Shown one piece after another: positions 8,011 to 17,140 of a stretch of 64,000 nt of DNA. Below the pieces are notes generated by a model. It had not been told where the DNA came from. It ran no database searches and saw only the letters and a program-made list of their open reading frames with translations. A program made the position numbers and the translations under genes. Numbering within the stretch: position 1 is the first letter of the stretch; each line of letters starts with the position of its first letter. Location of the stretch: contig NZ_ML133566.1 of assembly GCF_003985125.1 (NCBI RefSeq), forward strand, positions 124,001 through 188,000. Reading direction: 5' to 3'. The DNA comes from Rhizobium phaseoli. Its GTDB lineage: Bacteria > Pseudomonadota > Alphaproteobacteria > Rhizobiales > Rhizobiaceae.

Positions 8011-8754
8011 GGCGGAGAGGATGCGCCGCGCTTTCTCAAGGTCGGCGGGAGTATCGACACCGAGTGGAACCGTGTCAACGATCTCCACGTCGATGCGCAT
8101 GCCGGCCTCCAGCGCCCGCAGCTGCTCGAGCGATTCGCGCCTTTCGAGCGTCGATGGGCCGAGCGAGACGAATCGCTCCAGCGCCGCACGCCGATAGGCA
8201 TAAAGGCCGATATGGTGATAGAGCGGCCCCTTGCCGTGGGGTGCTGTCGCGCGGGTGAAGTAGAGGGCGTGCAGGCGGGTGTCGGAGACCGGCGAACCGA
8301 CGATCTTGACGATATGCGGCGCGCTCTTGTCGTCCTCATCATCAATTTCGGTCGTCAGCGTGCCGATATCGACCGCCTCGTTCTCGAGCGGGCGCAGCGC
8401 CGCGCGCACGGTTTGCGGATCGATCGTCGGCAGGTCGCCCTGAACGTTGACGATGAATTTCGCCTTGCCGTCGGGATCGACTTTCGTCAGCGCTTCGAAG
8501 ATCCGGTCGGAACCCGATTGGTGATCGCTGCTGGTCATGACGACATCGAAGCCGGCGGCGGAAACGGCATCGAACACCTGTTGGTCGTCGACGGCGACGA
8601 CCACGCGGCCGATGGCTGCCTCTTTGGCGCGCATCGCCACCTGCACGATCATCGGCAGTCCGCAAATATCGGCGAGCGGCTTGCCCGGAAGCCGGGTGGA
8701 GGCCATGCGCGCCGGGATCAAGACGAGCACCTCGTCCAAATTTGAATCACTCAT
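7999..8754 (-). CDS. kdsB: CMP-KDO synthetase (3-deoxy-manno-octulosonate cytidylyltransferase)
   Basis: KdsB activates KDO with CTP for lipid A core assembly. The protein has 251 residues with nucleotide-binding start [20 protein letters not shown] (about residues 11-30), the NVQGDLP motif near residue 103 and [14 protein letters not shown] near 185. The last residues RTG and the stop are encoded by the arm of a palindromic repeat (8001-8010), so the C-terminus was set by repeat insertion. It is divergent from the cytochrome c gene. Confidence 0.95.
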   Translation of the reverse strand: MSDSNLDEVLVLIPARMASTRLPGKPLADICGLPMIVQVAMRAKEAAIGRVVVAVDDQQVFDAVSAAGFDVVMTSSDHQSGSDRIFEALTKVDPDGKAKFIVNVQGDLPTIDPQTVRAALRPLENEAVDIGTLTTEIDDEDDKSAPHIVKIVGSPVSDTRLHALYFTRATAPHGKGPLYHHIGLYAYRRAALERFVSLGPSTLERRESLEQLRALEAGMRIDVEIVDTVPLGVDTPADLEKARRILSARTG

Positions 8755-8907
8755 TGTTCGGGCCTTCTATTCCGGGCTGAAAAGTGTCAAAAAGTCTCAC
8801 GCATAAGACCATTTAGACAGTTGCAACGATCAGTCAAAAGACATAGGTTCCGCGCGATTTCAAGATGGTCCGGTTCTGGTCTGCCGGCTGCAAGGGGAGC
8901 ATTGCAG

Positions 8908-9474
8908 ATGAATTCATACGTCAATACGGCCGTGGGGGCGCTGCTCGGAACGATTTTCGTTCTGATGTCGGTCTCCATCGCGTCCGAGGGGATCTTCCAT
9001 TCCGAAGCGCCGGAAAAGGAAGGTTTCGCGATCGTTGCCGAAGAGGCGCCCGCCGCCGGCGGTGAAGCCGCGCCTGCCGCTGCTGCCGTTCCGATCGCGC
9101 AATTGCTCGCCTCTGCAGATGCCAAGGCCGGTGAAGCGGTCTTCAAGAAGTGTCAGGCCTGTCATGACGGCACCAAAGGGGGACCGAACAAGGTCGGTCC
9201 TAACCTCTTTGGTGTCGTAGATCGCCCGATCGCCTCGCATGAAGGCTTTGCCTATTCCTCTGCGATGAAGGATTTTTCCAAGGGCAGTTCTGAAAAATGG
9301 ACCTTCGAGGCCCTCAACAAGTTCCTGACGGCGCCGAAGAAGGACGTTCCCGGCACCGCAATGGGCTTTGCAGGTCTGGCGAAGGATCAGGACCGCGCCA
9401 ACGTCATCCTCTATCTGCACACGCTCGCCGATTCGCCGGTGCCGCTGCCGGATCCGAAAACCGCAACGCAGTAA
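8908..9474 (+). CDS. cycM: Membrane-anchored cytochrome c, CycM type
   Basis: The protein has 188 residues with start ATG at 8908 after GGGGAG (9 bp). An uncleaved N-terminal anchor ([17 protein letters not shown]) is followed by an Ala/Pro/Glu-rich linker and a class I cytochrome c domain. Haem is bound by CQACH (residues 82-86), with Met152 in GTAMGF as axial ligand. CycM-type proteins carry electrons to the aa3 oxidase in rhizobia. A terminator follows 25 bp after the stop. Confidence 0.9.
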   Translation: MNSYVNTAVGALLGTIFVLMSVSIASEGIFHSEAPEKEGFAIVAEEAPAAGGEAAPAAAAVPIAQLLASADAKAGEAVFKKCQACHDGTKGGPNKVGPNLFGVVDRPIASHEGFAYSSAMKDFSKGSSEKWTFEALNKFLTAPKKDVPGTAMGFAGLAKDQDRANVILYLHTLADSPVPLPDPKTATQ

Positions 9475-9498
9475 GGCGACGCCATCGCATGACAATCG

Positions 9499-9528
9499 AA
9501 GCCCGGCCGCAAGCCGGGCTTTTGTTGT
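9499..9528 (+). terminator. Rho-independent terminator of cycM
   Basis: AAGCCCGGC (9499-9507) pairs with GCCGGGCTT (9513-9521) across a 5-base loop, followed by TTGTTGTT. It lies between the convergent cycM and transporter genes and can serve the plus strand. Confidence 0.85.
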
Positions 9529-9541
9529 TCACGGCGCAAGA

Positions 9542-10489
9542 TCAGGCGCCGAGAAAATAAGCCCAGAGCGAAACGGTGATGGCGCCGAGCGCCGTCGTCA
9601 CCGAGATTGTCGAGGCGGCGAGGCTGTGGCCCACGCCGAAACGATTGGCGATCAGCCAGGCATTGACGCCTGTCGGCACCGAGGAGGTTAGCACGATCGC
9701 CGCCGTCCATTCGGGGCTGAGACCGAGGAGACGGCTCGCTGTCCAGACGCAGCCGGGCAGCAGCAGCAGCTTGAGGCTGGAGGTCACGCTGGCAATGCCG
9801 AGATTGCCGGAGACGCCGTATCTCTCCAGCGCCATGCCGAGCGAGATCAGCGCCGCCGGGCCGGCTATGCCGGCGATCTGGCCGACGACCGATGCAACCG
9901 CAGCCGGCATGGTGAGGCCGGAAAGATGCACGGCCATGCCGGCCGCAAGGCCGATCACCAGCGGATTGCGGATGAGGTTGATGGCGATCTGGCGCAGCAC
10001 GAAGACCATGCTGCGGTCGCTTTTGCCGGCGATCTTTCGTTCCGCGTGCTCCATCAACACCGTGCCGGCGACCATCATCACCGGCAAATGCACGGCAAGC
10101 AGGATCGACAACGCCACCAGCCCTTCGTCGCCGACGGTCCGCTGGACGAGCGGCAATCCGATGAAGACATTGTTGGCGAAGGCCGAGGAAACGCCGGCCA
10201 GCACCCCGATCCGTTCGTCGCGGTGAAAGAGGCGCGTGGCGGCGATATGGCCGGCCGTCCAGGTGATGGCGACGCCGGAGAAATAGACGATCCAGAGCCG
10301 GAAGGGCGAGGCGCCATGGAAATCCGCCTCGGCGATGGTGCGGAAGAGCAGCAGCGGCACGGCGATCTTGAAGACGAATTCGCTGAGCGCGTCGCCGACA
10401 TTTGATGCCATCAGGCCGCTGCGAACGATTACCCAGCCGATGAGGATCAGGATGAAGATGGGAAGGACGTCGAGAATGATGGCTGACAT
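9542..10489 (-). CDS. AEC family transporter (auxin efflux carrier-like)
   Basis: The protein has 315 residues from MSAIILDVLPIFILILIGWV. It is a strongly hydrophobic protein with about ten membrane segments in two five-helix halves, the layout of AEC/bile-acid-type carriers. ANNVFIGLPLV near residue 105 is a conserved family stretch. Rhizobial members are often annotated as malonate or auxin carriers, but the substrate is not readable here. A longer reading upstream to 10609 has no hydrophobic or family features. Confidence 0.85.
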   Translation of the reverse strand: MSAIILDVLPIFILILIGWVIVRSGLMASNVGDALSEFVFKIAVPLLLFRTIAEADFHGASPFRLWIVYFSGVAITWTAGHIAATRLFHRDERIGVLAGVSSAFANNVFIGLPLVQRTVGDEGLVALSILLAVHLPVMMVAGTVLMEHAERKIAGKSDRSMVFVLRQIAINLIRNPLVIGLAAGMAVHLSGLTMPAAVASVVGQIAGIAGPAALISLGMALERYGVSGNLGIASVTSSLKLLLLPGCVWTASRLLGLSPEWTAAIVLTSSVPTGVNAWLIANRFGVGHSLAASTISVTTALGAITVSLWAYFLGA

Positions 10490-10594
10490 GAGGGAGGATG
10501 CTCTGCGGGGGAGGGAGGTCCGAGGTCTAGCAGCAAAAGGCTGGCGTTGAAAACGCAATCGGCATCCCGCCGCAGATGGAGTGCATGCGCACGC

Positions 10595-10620
10595 AAAAAA
10601 AGCGGGCATGGCCCGCTTTT
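10595..10620 (-). terminator. Strong minus-strand terminator in the 10.5-10.9 kb gap
   Basis: A 10-bp stem (10598-10607 with 10611-10620) with a 3-base loop; on the minus strand it is followed by seven T. It lies upstream of the AEC gene, so it must end a separate minus-strand transcript starting somewhere in 10625-10900. The rest of the 10490-10906 gap holds a short start-plus-ribosome-site ORF (see 10703-10741) and the presumed promoter of the kinase gene. Confidence 0.75.
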
Positions 10621-10656
10621 CCGCTCCGGCCTTGCCGGATCTCCGGATCGCGAGGC

Positions 10657-10676
10657 TGCCAGTTCATCCGTGGTCA
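10657..10676 (-). repeat. 20-bp repeat, copy 1 (minus)
   Basis: TGACCACGGATGAACTGGCA on the minus strand, identical to 25236-25255 on the plus strand. It lies 37 bp before a strong terminator; the other copy lies 20 bp before one. Confidence 0.6.
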
Positions 10677-10702
10677 GCACCGCGCCGGTAAGATCGAAGG
10701 GA

Positions 10703-10741
10703 TCATCCCCCGTCGCCCGGCTGCAACTGAAAGCTGCTCAT
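10703..10741 (-). CDS. Possible 12-codon ORF, perhaps a frameshifted small gene
   Basis: ATG at 10741 has AGGAAG six bases upstream. The reading MSSFQLQPGDGG stops at 10703. A run of five G (10707-10711) ends this frame; with four G it would continue as GDDPFDLTGAVLTTDELAAS with gene-like codon use into the terminator. Either a real micro-ORF, a decayed small gene, or chance. I do not recognise the sequence. Confidence 0.25.
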   Translation of the reverse strand: MSSFQLQPGDGG

Positions 10742-10906
10742 GCCGGTCTTCCTGCGAGCATTTGTAGGTTTCCAAAATGACAGGGACATGACGAATAAGC
10801 GGCACTTTTGCGAAGAATAGGGACGCCTTCACCATTTATCCTTCCAAACGGCGGAAATTTCGCTAAGACCGAACCCTGATATCACAAATCCGGGACCTCC
10901 CATTTC

Positions 10907-11899
10907 ATGACTAGATTCGATGTTCTGACAGTCGGCAACGCGATCGTGGATATCATTGCTCGCTGCGACGACCAGTTCCTCATTGATAACAAGATCACCA
11001 AGGCGGCGATGAACCTCATCGATGCCGAACGCGCCGAACTTCTGTATTCGCGCATGGGACCTGCCCTTGAAGCCTCCGGCGGCAGCGCCGGCAATACGGC
11101 GGCCGGCGTTGCGAACCTCGGCGGCAAGGCTGCCTATTTCGGCAATGTCGCCTCAGATCAGCTCGGCGACATTTTCACCCACGACATTCGCGCCCAGGGC
11201 GTCCACTACCAGACCCGTCCCAAGGGCACCTTCCCGCCGACGGCGCGGTCGATGATCTTCGTCACCGAGGACGGCGAGCGGTCGATGAATACCTATCTCG
11301 GCGCGTGCGTCGAACTCGGTCCTGAGGACGTCGAGGCCGATGTCGTTGCCGACGCCAAGGTCACCTATTTCGAAGGTTATCTCTGGGATCCTCCGCGCGC
11401 CAAGGAGGCCATTCGCGACTGCGCCCGCATCGCCCATGAAAACGGCCGCGAAATGTCGATGACGCTCTCCGACAGTTTCTGCGTCGACCGTTATCGCGGC
11501 GAATTCCTCGATCTGATGCGCTCGGGCACGGTCGACATCGTCTTCGCCAATCGCCAGGAAGCGCTGGCGCTTTACCAGACCGAAGACTTCGAGGAGGCGC
11601 TGAACAAGATTGCCGCGGACTGTAAGATCGCTGCCGTGACGATGAGTGAGAATGGCGCCGTCATCCTGAAGGGCCAGGAGCGTTATTACGTCGACGCGAT
11701 CCGGATCAGGGAAGTTGTGGACACGACGGGCGCCGGAGACCTCTTCGCCTCCGGCTTCCTCTACGGCTATACGCAGGGACGGTCGCTGGAAGATTGCGGC
11801 AAGCTCGGCTGCCTCGCTGCCGGCATCGTTATCCAGCAGATCGGCCCGCGCCCGATGACCTCGCTCTCTGAGGCCGCCAAGCACGCAGGGCTTATTTGA
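10907..11899 (+). CDS. PfkB family carbohydrate/nucleoside kinase, adenosine kinase-like
   Basis: The protein has 330 residues with the ribokinase fold. N-terminal FDVLTVGNAIVDIIARCDDQ, the sugar-binding GGSAGNTAAGVANLGG (about residues 58-73) and PfkB signature 2 VVDTTGAGDLFASGFLYGY (about 270-288), containing the catalytic Asp and anion hole. Rhizobial homologues are annotated as adenosine kinase or sugar kinase; the nucleoside role is likely but not proven. Its 3' end overlaps the convergent SH3 gene by 8 bp. Confidence 0.88.
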   Translation: MTRFDVLTVGNAIVDIIARCDDQFLIDNKITKAAMNLIDAERAELLYSRMGPALEASGGSAGNTAAGVANLGGKAAYFGNVASDQLGDIFTHDIRAQGVHYQTRPKGTFPPTARSMIFVTEDGERSMNTYLGACVELGPEDVEADVVADAKVTYFEGYLWDPPRAKEAIRDCARIAHENGREMSMTLSDSFCVDRYRGEFLDLMRSGTVDIVFANRQEALALYQTEDFEEALNKIAADCKIAAVTMSENGAVILKGQERYYVDAIRIREVVDTTGAGDLFASGFLYGYTQGRSLEDCGKLGCLAAGIVIQQIGPRPMTSLSEAAKHAGLI

Positions 11900-12431
11900 A
11901 GGCTTCGCCGGGATAGGCGCCCCAGATTTCCGATTGCGCCACCCAGCCGGTGGCGCCGTCGGCTTCGGCGCGGCACCAATCGCCATTGCATTCGCCGATC
12001 GTCAGCATCACGCCGGGTTCCAGCTTGGCGATGATGGAGGCGGAGGGCTGCGCCTCGCGACGCAGATTGACGAAGACGCCCTTGCCCTTCGTCTTCATCC
12101 AGGGTGCGGCGATCGCCGCACGCTGGCCGGAGAGCAGCGACTGGTTGACCCAGCCTTCGGTGCCGTCGGCATCACGGATGCGGCGCCAGTTGTCGTATTC
12201 CTGGATGATCTCGACCGGCAGGCCGGATTTCAGATACATCCATGAAACTGCGTAATCCGTTCCAGGGCCGATGCGAAGATTGACGCGCTTGGATTTCAGC
12301 GTGACGAAGCGCGGTAATGGCAGGCCGCTCGGTCCCTTGGCGGCCTGCGCATGGGCAAATTCGATGGGGCCGAGCGATGTGGCCAGAGCGATCGCGACGG
12401 CGAGGCAGGACTTCAGGACTTTGCTGCGCAT
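11892..12431 (-). CDS. Secreted protein with two bacterial SH3 domains
   Basis: The protein has 179 residues from MRSKVLKSCLAVAIALATSL, a clear Sec signal peptide cleaved near AHAQA. Two SH3-like repeats follow: RVNLRIGPGTDYAVSWMYLK with WRRIRDADGTEGWVNQSLLS, and GVFVNLRREAQPSASIIAKL with WCRAEADGATGWVAQSEIWG. Such periplasmic SH3 proteins are thought to bind peptidoglycan or partner proteins. The 3' end overlaps the convergent kinase gene by 8 bp. Confidence 0.85.
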   Translation of the reverse strand: MRSKVLKSCLAVAIALATSLGPIEFAHAQAAKGPSGLPLPRFVTLKSKRVNLRIGPGTDYAVSWMYLKSGLPVEIIQEYDNWRRIRDADGTEGWVNQSLLSGQRAAIAAPWMKTKGKGVFVNLRREAQPSASIIAKLEPGVMLTIGECNGDWCRAEADGATGWVAQSEIWGAYPGEAFK

Positions 12432-12614
12432 GGAAGCTTCCGTTTGCTCGAATCGGCGGCAGATCGGGCTGCTCGCTGTCCGGGCACTGACATTCCCCGG
12501 CTGCACCACGAGTTTTGTTTGTCTTCGCGTGCGGGTCTGGTAGAAAATGCCCGGAATGAGAAAGTTATCACCTTTCTTGGTTAAAGACCTCTGAACAAGG
12601 CACCACAGCCAGCC

Positions 12615-13616
12615 ATGACAGCGAAGAAAAAACCGAAGGTCTACATCACCCGCAAGCTGCCGGATGCCGTCGAAACCCGCATGCGCGAGCTCTTCGACGC
12701 CGAGCTGAACATCGACGACGCGCCGCGCTCCGTGCCCGAGCTCATGGCGGCTGTCCGCACCGCCGACGTGCTCGTGCCGACGGTCACCGATCGCATCGAC
12801 GCGGCGCTGATCGAAGCGGCCGGTCCGCAGATGAAGCTGATTGCCAGCTTCTCCAACGGCACCGACCATATCGACGTCGAGGCGGCGGCGCGCAAGGGCA
12901 TCACCGTCACCAACACGCCGAACGTCCTGACCGAGGACACCGCCGACATGACGATGGCGCTGATTCTGGCGGTACCGAGACGGCTCGGCGAAGGGGCGCG
13001 TGTGTTGACCGACAAGCCGGGCGAATGGGCCGGCTGGTCTCCCACCTGGATGCTCGGCCGGCGCATTCACGGCAAGCGCATCGGCATCGTCGGCATGGGT
13101 CGCATTGGCACGGCGGTGGCCCGCCGCGCCAAGGCCTTCGGCCTTTCGATCCACTACCACAACCGCAAGCGCGTCAATCCGGCCGTCGAGGACGAGTTGG
13201 AGGCAACCTATTGGGAAAGCCTCGACCAGATGCTCGCCCGCGTCGACATCGTCTCGGTCAATTGTCCGTCGACGCCGGCAACCTTTCATCTGATCTCGGC
13301 ACGCCGCCTGGCGCTGCTGCAGCCGACCGCCTACCTCGTCAACACCGCCCGCGGTGACGTGGTCGACGAAAGCGCGCTGATCAAATGCCTGAGGGAGGGC
13401 AAGATCGCCGGTGCCGGCCTCGACGTTTTCGAAAACGAACCGGCCGTCAACCCGAAGCTCGTCAAGCTCGCCAATGAGGGCAAGGTCGTGCTGCTGCCGC
13501 ATATGAGCTCGGCGACGATCGAAGGCCGCATCGATATGGGCGACAAGGTAATCATCAATATCCGCACCTTCATCGACGGTCACAGGCCGCCGAACCGGGT
13601 GCTGCCTGGACGTTGA
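12615..13616 (+). CDS. D-2-hydroxyacid dehydrogenase (glyoxylate/hydroxypyruvate reductase type)
   Basis: The protein has 333 residues. It has the NAD-binding GIVGMGRIGTAVARRAKAFG (about residues 157-176) and substrate/catalytic segments SFSNGTDHIDVEAA (about 77), NTARGDVVDESAL with Arg near 244, GLDVFENEP with Glu near 273 and the catalytic His in LLPHMSSAT near 296. It reduces 2-keto acids such as glyoxylate or hydroxypyruvate with NAD(P)H. It is divergent from the SH3 gene and ends 6 bp from the convergent GNAT gene. Confidence 0.9.
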   Translation: MTAKKKPKVYITRKLPDAVETRMRELFDAELNIDDAPRSVPELMAAVRTADVLVPTVTDRIDAALIEAAGPQMKLIASFSNGTDHIDVEAAARKGITVTNTPNVLTEDTADMTMALILAVPRRLGEGARVLTDKPGEWAGWSPTWMLGRRIHGKRIGIVGMGRIGTAVARRAKAFGLSIHYHNRKRVNPAVEDELEATYWESLDQMLARVDIVSVNCPSTPATFHLISARRLALLQPTAYLVNTARGDVVDESALIKCLREGKIAGAGLDVFENEPAVNPKLVKLANEGKVVLLPHMSSATIEGRIDMGDKVIINIRTFIDGHRPPNRVLPGR

Positions 13617-13622
13617 TCCGGT

Positions 13623-14111
13623 TCAGACGGTCGGGGTCCGAGGCGCAAGCAACTTCCGCATCTCGATGAAGGTGGTTCTGGCAAAGCCCGGATGCGCCTT
13701 CTCGGCGGTTCTCGAAAATCCCCAGGCGGCAAAGACGGCATGATTTTCGGTGAGTTCGATGCGCGTCTCCAGCCGCAAAGCGGCAAGGCCAAGCGCTGCC
13801 GCGGTCTCCTCGGCGATTGCCAATAGCCGCTTGCCGAGCCCCTTGCCTTGAGCCTCGGGCAGAATGGCCAGCTTGCCGACATAGAGACAGTCCGCTTCCG
13901 ACCGCAGGAACAGGCAGCCGATCAGCCTTTCGTTTTCGATGACGACATGACCGATCTCGGCCTCGGCCTTTTCGGCCAGCGACCTCGTCGTCAGCTTGAG
14001 TGCGGAGGATGGGGGGTCGATCCTGCCGTTCATCGAAGCGAAGGCGGCGAGGATGAGTGCCAGCAGTTCGTCCCAGCGCGTGAAGCTCCGATCCAGGCGG
14101 ACGATCGTCAT
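13623..14111 (-). CDS. GNAT family N-acetyltransferase
   Basis: The protein has 162 residues with acetyl-CoA-binding motif A as LYVGKLAILPEAQGKGLGKR (about residues 93-112, QGKGLG being the pyrophosphate loop). The C-terminal NHAVFAAWGFSRTAEKAHPG is typical of GNATs acting on small molecules. The substrate is unknown. Its start overlaps the moeB stop by 4 bp (ATGA), so it is translated from the recF-moeB transcript. Confidence 0.87.
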   Translation of the reverse strand: MTIVRLDRSFTRWDELLALILAAFASMNGRIDPPSSALKLTTRSLAEKAEAEIGHVVIENERLIGCLFLRSEADCLYVGKLAILPEAQGKGLGKRLLAIAEETAAALGLAALRLETRIELTENHAVFAAWGFSRTAEKAHPGFARTTFIEMRKLLAPRTPTV

Positions 14112-14881
14112 ACGGCCTGCCCCTGCCTCTCCCGGCGGCGTTTATACCGTATCGTGTCGAACCGGGCCGAGAGCGCGTCATAGAGCAGCAGCCGTCCGAT
14201 CAGCGGTTCGCCAGCGCCGGTGATCAGCTTGATCGCCTCCATCGCCATCATCGTGCCGATGACGCCGGTCAGCGCGCCGATGATGCCGGCTTCGGCGCAG
14301 GAGGGGACCAGACCCGCCGGCGGCGCTTCAGGAAACAGGTCGCGATATCTGGGATTTGCTGTTCCGTCCTCGCTGGTCTCATAGGGCTTGAGGACCGTCA
14401 GCGAACCGTCGAAACGCCCGACCGCGCCGGTAACAAGCGCAATCCGCGCCGCTTCAGCGGCGTCGGCGGCGGCATAACGCGTGTCGAAATTGTCGGAACC
14501 GTCGATCAGCAGGTCGAAGCCGGAGAGTTGCCGCTGGGCGGTCTCCGCGCAAAACCGTTCTTCGAAGCGGATGAGCCGCACATGCGGATTGAGCCTGGCA
14601 ATGGCGAGCGCAGCACTTTCGGTTTTCAATTCGCCGATCGTGCCGGAATCATGGATCACCTGGCGCTGCAGGTTGGAGAGCGACACCCGGTCATCATCGA
14701 CGATGCCGAGCGTGCCGACACCGGCTGCCGCCAGATATTGGAGGATCGGCGCTCCGAGGCCGCCGGCGCCGATCACCAGCACGCGCGCGGCCTTCAGTTT
14801 CTGCTGGCCGGCGCCGCCGATCTCGGGGAGCAGGATGTGACGGTGATATCGGGCAATTTCGTCGGGGCTGAGCGGTTCCAT
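14108..14881 (-). CDS. moeB: MoeB/ThiF family adenylyltransferase
   Basis: The protein has 257 residues from MEPLSPDEIARYHRHILLPE, the usual family beginning. The ATP-binding VLVIGAGGLGAPILQYLAAA (about residues 34-53) and the DRVSLSNLQRQVIHD segment are clear. It adenylates the C-terminus of MoaD/ThiS-like sulfur carriers. The CxxC zinc motif of E. coli MoeB is lost: the site reads NPRYRDLFPEAPPAG. A start at 14932 that overlaps the recF stop (ATGA) and has GGAAAGG upstream is also possible. Confidence 0.87.
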   Translation of the reverse strand: MEPLSPDEIARYHRHILLPEIGGAGQQKLKAARVLVIGAGGLGAPILQYLAAAGVGTLGIVDDDRVSLSNLQRQVIHDSGTIGELKTESAALAIARLNPHVRLIRFEERFCAETAQRQLSGFDLLIDGSDNFDTRYAAADAAEAARIALVTGAVGRFDGSLTVLKPYETSEDGTANPRYRDLFPEAPPAGLVPSCAEAGIIGALTGVIGTMMAMEAIKLITGAGEPLIGRLLLYDALSARFDTIRYKRRRERQGQAV

Positions 14882-14928
14882 GGCGGCGATGCTATCATGA
14901 TGCCCGACGCCGGGAAAAGCCGCCTTCC

Positions 14929-16053
14929 TCATCCGAACACCTTTCCGTCGGCAACGGTGAAGAACTGCGCCCGGTCTGCGAGCGCTGAAAACATTGTCTG
15001 ATCCGTGCCCGTCATGAAAGCCTGGCCGCCGAGCCCGTCGATGAGATCGAACAGCGCGGCGCGGCGGCCCTCGTCGAGATGGGCGGCGATCTCGTCGAGC
15101 AGCAGGATCGGTGCATGGCCGGTCAGATTGCCGACGAGCCGCGCATGTGCAAGCACGAGGCCGACGAGCAGCGCCTTCTGCTCACCGGTTGAGCAACGCT
15201 CGGCCTCCATCGCCTTCTCGCGGTGATGGACGATGAGATCGGCCCGGTGCGGCCCGTCCAGCGTGCGCCCGGCACTGGCGTCGCGGTACCGGCTCTCCGC
15301 CAGCATCGCCGCATATTCGTCCTCGAGGTCGACCGAGGGGCGGGAGAACTGGCCGTCCATGAAGCCCGAAAGCTGCAACGATGCCGAAGGGAAGGGCGAG
15401 CTCTCCGGCCTTTCCTCAATCAGCCGGGCGAGCAGGCCGAGCATTTCCTGCCGGGCGAGCGCCATGGCGATGCCGAGGCTTGCCATCTGCTCCTCGATGC
15501 CGGCAAGCCAGGAAGGATCGAAGCGGCCCTCATCCAGCAGCTTGTTGCGGCTGCGCATGGCCCGCTCGAAATCGCTGGCGCGGCGGCCATGGGCGGGATC
15601 GAGCGACAGCACCAGCCGGTCAAGAAAACGTCGGCGGTCGGAGGAGGCGCCGGTAAAGAGCCCGTCCATTGCCGGCGTCAGCCAAAGAAGGCGCAGATGA
15701 TCGGTGAGTTCGTCGGCGGTCTTTGCCGGCGTCCCGTTGATACGCAGCTTGCGCGTAGTGGTCTCCTCGCCCGCTTCGATGCCGGTGCCGATCTCGACTT
15801 CGCCCTCCATGCCGTCAAGCGCGGCAAAGATCGAGAAGCCGCCGGCCGCGCCGACGCGGGTAATATCGCCATAGGCGGCGCGGCGCAGGCCCCGGCCCGG
15901 CGACAGCAGCGAAACCGCCTCCATGAGATTGGTCTTGCCGGCGCCGTTGTTTCCCGTCAGCACGGCGTGCCGGCTGTCGAGGGCAAGGCTCACTGCCGCA
16001 TAGTTGCGGAAGTCTGTCAGCTTCAGACGGGAAAGAGAAACCTTGTGCGGCAT
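14929..16053 (-). CDS. recF: DNA replication and repair protein RecF
   Basis: RecF is an SMC-like ATPase that helps load RecA at gaps. The protein has 374 residues from MPHKVSLSRLKLTDFRNYAA. Walker A is GNNGAGKTN (about 35-43), the ABC-type signature STGEQKALL is near residue 303 and Walker B is ILLLDEIAAHLD near 329. It is followed by moeB and GNAT on the same strand with overlapping ends. The 398-bp gap upstream (16054-16451) holds the divergent promoters. Confidence 0.94.
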   Translation of the reverse strand: MPHKVSLSRLKLTDFRNYAAVSLALDSRHAVLTGNNGAGKTNLMEAVSLLSPGRGLRRAAYGDITRVGAAGGFSIFAALDGMEGEVEIGTGIEAGEETTTRKLRINGTPAKTADELTDHLRLLWLTPAMDGLFTGASSDRRRFLDRLVLSLDPAHGRRASDFERAMRSRNKLLDEGRFDPSWLAGIEEQMASLGIAMALARQEMLGLLARLIEERPESSPFPSASLQLSGFMDGQFSRPSVDLEDEYAAMLAESRYRDASAGRTLDGPHRADLIVHHREKAMEAERCSTGEQKALLVGLVLAHARLVGNLTGHAPILLLDEIAAHLDEGRRAALFDLIDGLGGQAFMTGTDQTMFSALADRAQFFTVADGKVFG

Positions 16054-16407
16054 CGCGTGTCCGGGTTGGTGAAGCCTGACAGCTATGCCGAAGCGGCGTC
16101 GATGGCAAGGCTTGCGGTTCCGCCGCCCCAGATCGCGCGTAAAATAACCGGGCGGCATTTCCGCATGTTCCCGCAAGTGAGCGCTGATTCCGGAACTGTT
16201 CGGTACGCTTTTCTGGCAAATCCCAAAAAAATACAACCGCATCGAAGCGATCCGTCATCGTCTCCTCAGCCGCGGACAGCCATCGTCATTGCTTTCAAAC
16301 TGCCTGGCAGCCAGGGGATCCGCTGCATTTTTCGGGATCGCTGACGTAAGGTAAAGCCCAGAAAAAGTCGGTTGAATTTTGCAACTGAAAGGTTGAGTTA
16401 TGCGAGG

Positions 16408-16432
16408 GAAACGTTATGGTAAACGAAACGTT
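16408..16432 (+). promoter_or_regulatory. Direct repeats upstream of the XRE gene
   Basis: GAAACGTT occurs at 16408-16415 and 16425-16432, 17 bp apart, 20 bp before the GTG start of the XRE-type regulator. The AAACGTT(T) core is itself palindromic. This spacing would put the copies about 1.6 helical turns apart; an autoregulatory site is possible. The rest of the 16054-16451 gap shows no gene. Confidence 0.4.
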
Positions 16433-16451
16433 TGCGTATGAGAGAATGTAA

Positions 16452-16820
16452 GTGCCAGATCCGGTTGATATTATCGTTGGTCACAACATAAGACAGCTTC
16501 GCGCCCTTCGCCGGGTTTCTCAGCTCGAGCTTGGTGAAGCACTTGGATTGACCTTCCAGCAGATTCAGAAATACGAAAAGGGGACGAACCGCGTTTCTGC
16601 CAGCAAACTGCATCAGATCGCGGTTTTTCTCGATGTCGAAATCTCGGTTCTTTTCGAGGGAGCCGACATGCCGCAATTCGGCAGCCGTATCGAGCTCAGC
16701 CCGGACGCCTATGCGCTTGCCCTGAGTTACGACAAGCTGAATTCACCGGCAGGCAAGGAAGCGGTCAAGACCATCCTCACGCTTATAAGCAGTGGGCAGG
16801 CGGCCGAAAACGCCGCTTGA
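16452..16820 (+). CDS. XRE family transcriptional regulator
   Basis: The protein has 122 residues starting at GTG. The helix-turn-helix is IRQLRALRRVSQLELGEALG followed by LTFQQIQKYEKGTNRVSASK (about residues 13-52), the exact style of rhizobial Cro/CI-type regulators of the PraR/SinR-like group. The C-terminal 55 residues are likely for dimerisation. No partner gene lies beside it. Confidence 0.88.
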   Translation: MPDPVDIIVGHNIRQLRALRRVSQLELGEALGLTFQQIQKYEKGTNRVSASKLHQIAVFLDVEISVLFEGADMPQFGSRIELSPDAYALALSYDKLNSPAGKEAVKTILTLISSGQAAENAA

Positions 16821-16939
16821 TCCGAACCGGGAAATCAGCTTCCCCGCAGACAATGTGATCTGCTAGCGCCGGGTTTCGGGCAAGCCCATGAACAGCGAGA
16901 GCAGAAACGCGCCGCGACGTCCGCGTTCGATCAGACGTG

Positions 16940-17140
16940 TCAGTGAAATTCGCGCTCGTGCAACGCCGTCAGCAGATCGTCCTGCGTCTGGTGGCCGGCA
17001 TGATAGAGGTCGATCGCGATACTGGCGATCGACAGGCCCTGTTGGCTGCGAAGCTTGATGTTGCGCTCGGCGCACCATGTGTAAATGGCGCCGGCGAGAA
17101 CGTCGACGTCGTCGTGCTGAGAGGAGAAGGCTGGCGCCAT
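16940..17140 (-). CDS. Hypothetical protein, 66 residues
   Basis: The sequence from MAPAFSSQHDDVDVLAGAIY reads as a real small protein (W, C, aromatic residues and acidic balance): it continues TWCAERNIKLRSQQGLSIAS and ends LHEREFH. I do not recognise a domain. A longer reading to 17305 has low-quality sequence upstream of the ATG at 17140, so I prefer the short form. An AAGAG lies about 8 bp upstream. Confidence 0.6.
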   Translation of the reverse strand: MAPAFSSQHDDVDVLAGAIYTWCAERNIKLRSQQGLSIASIAIDLYHAGHQTQDDLLTALHEREFH

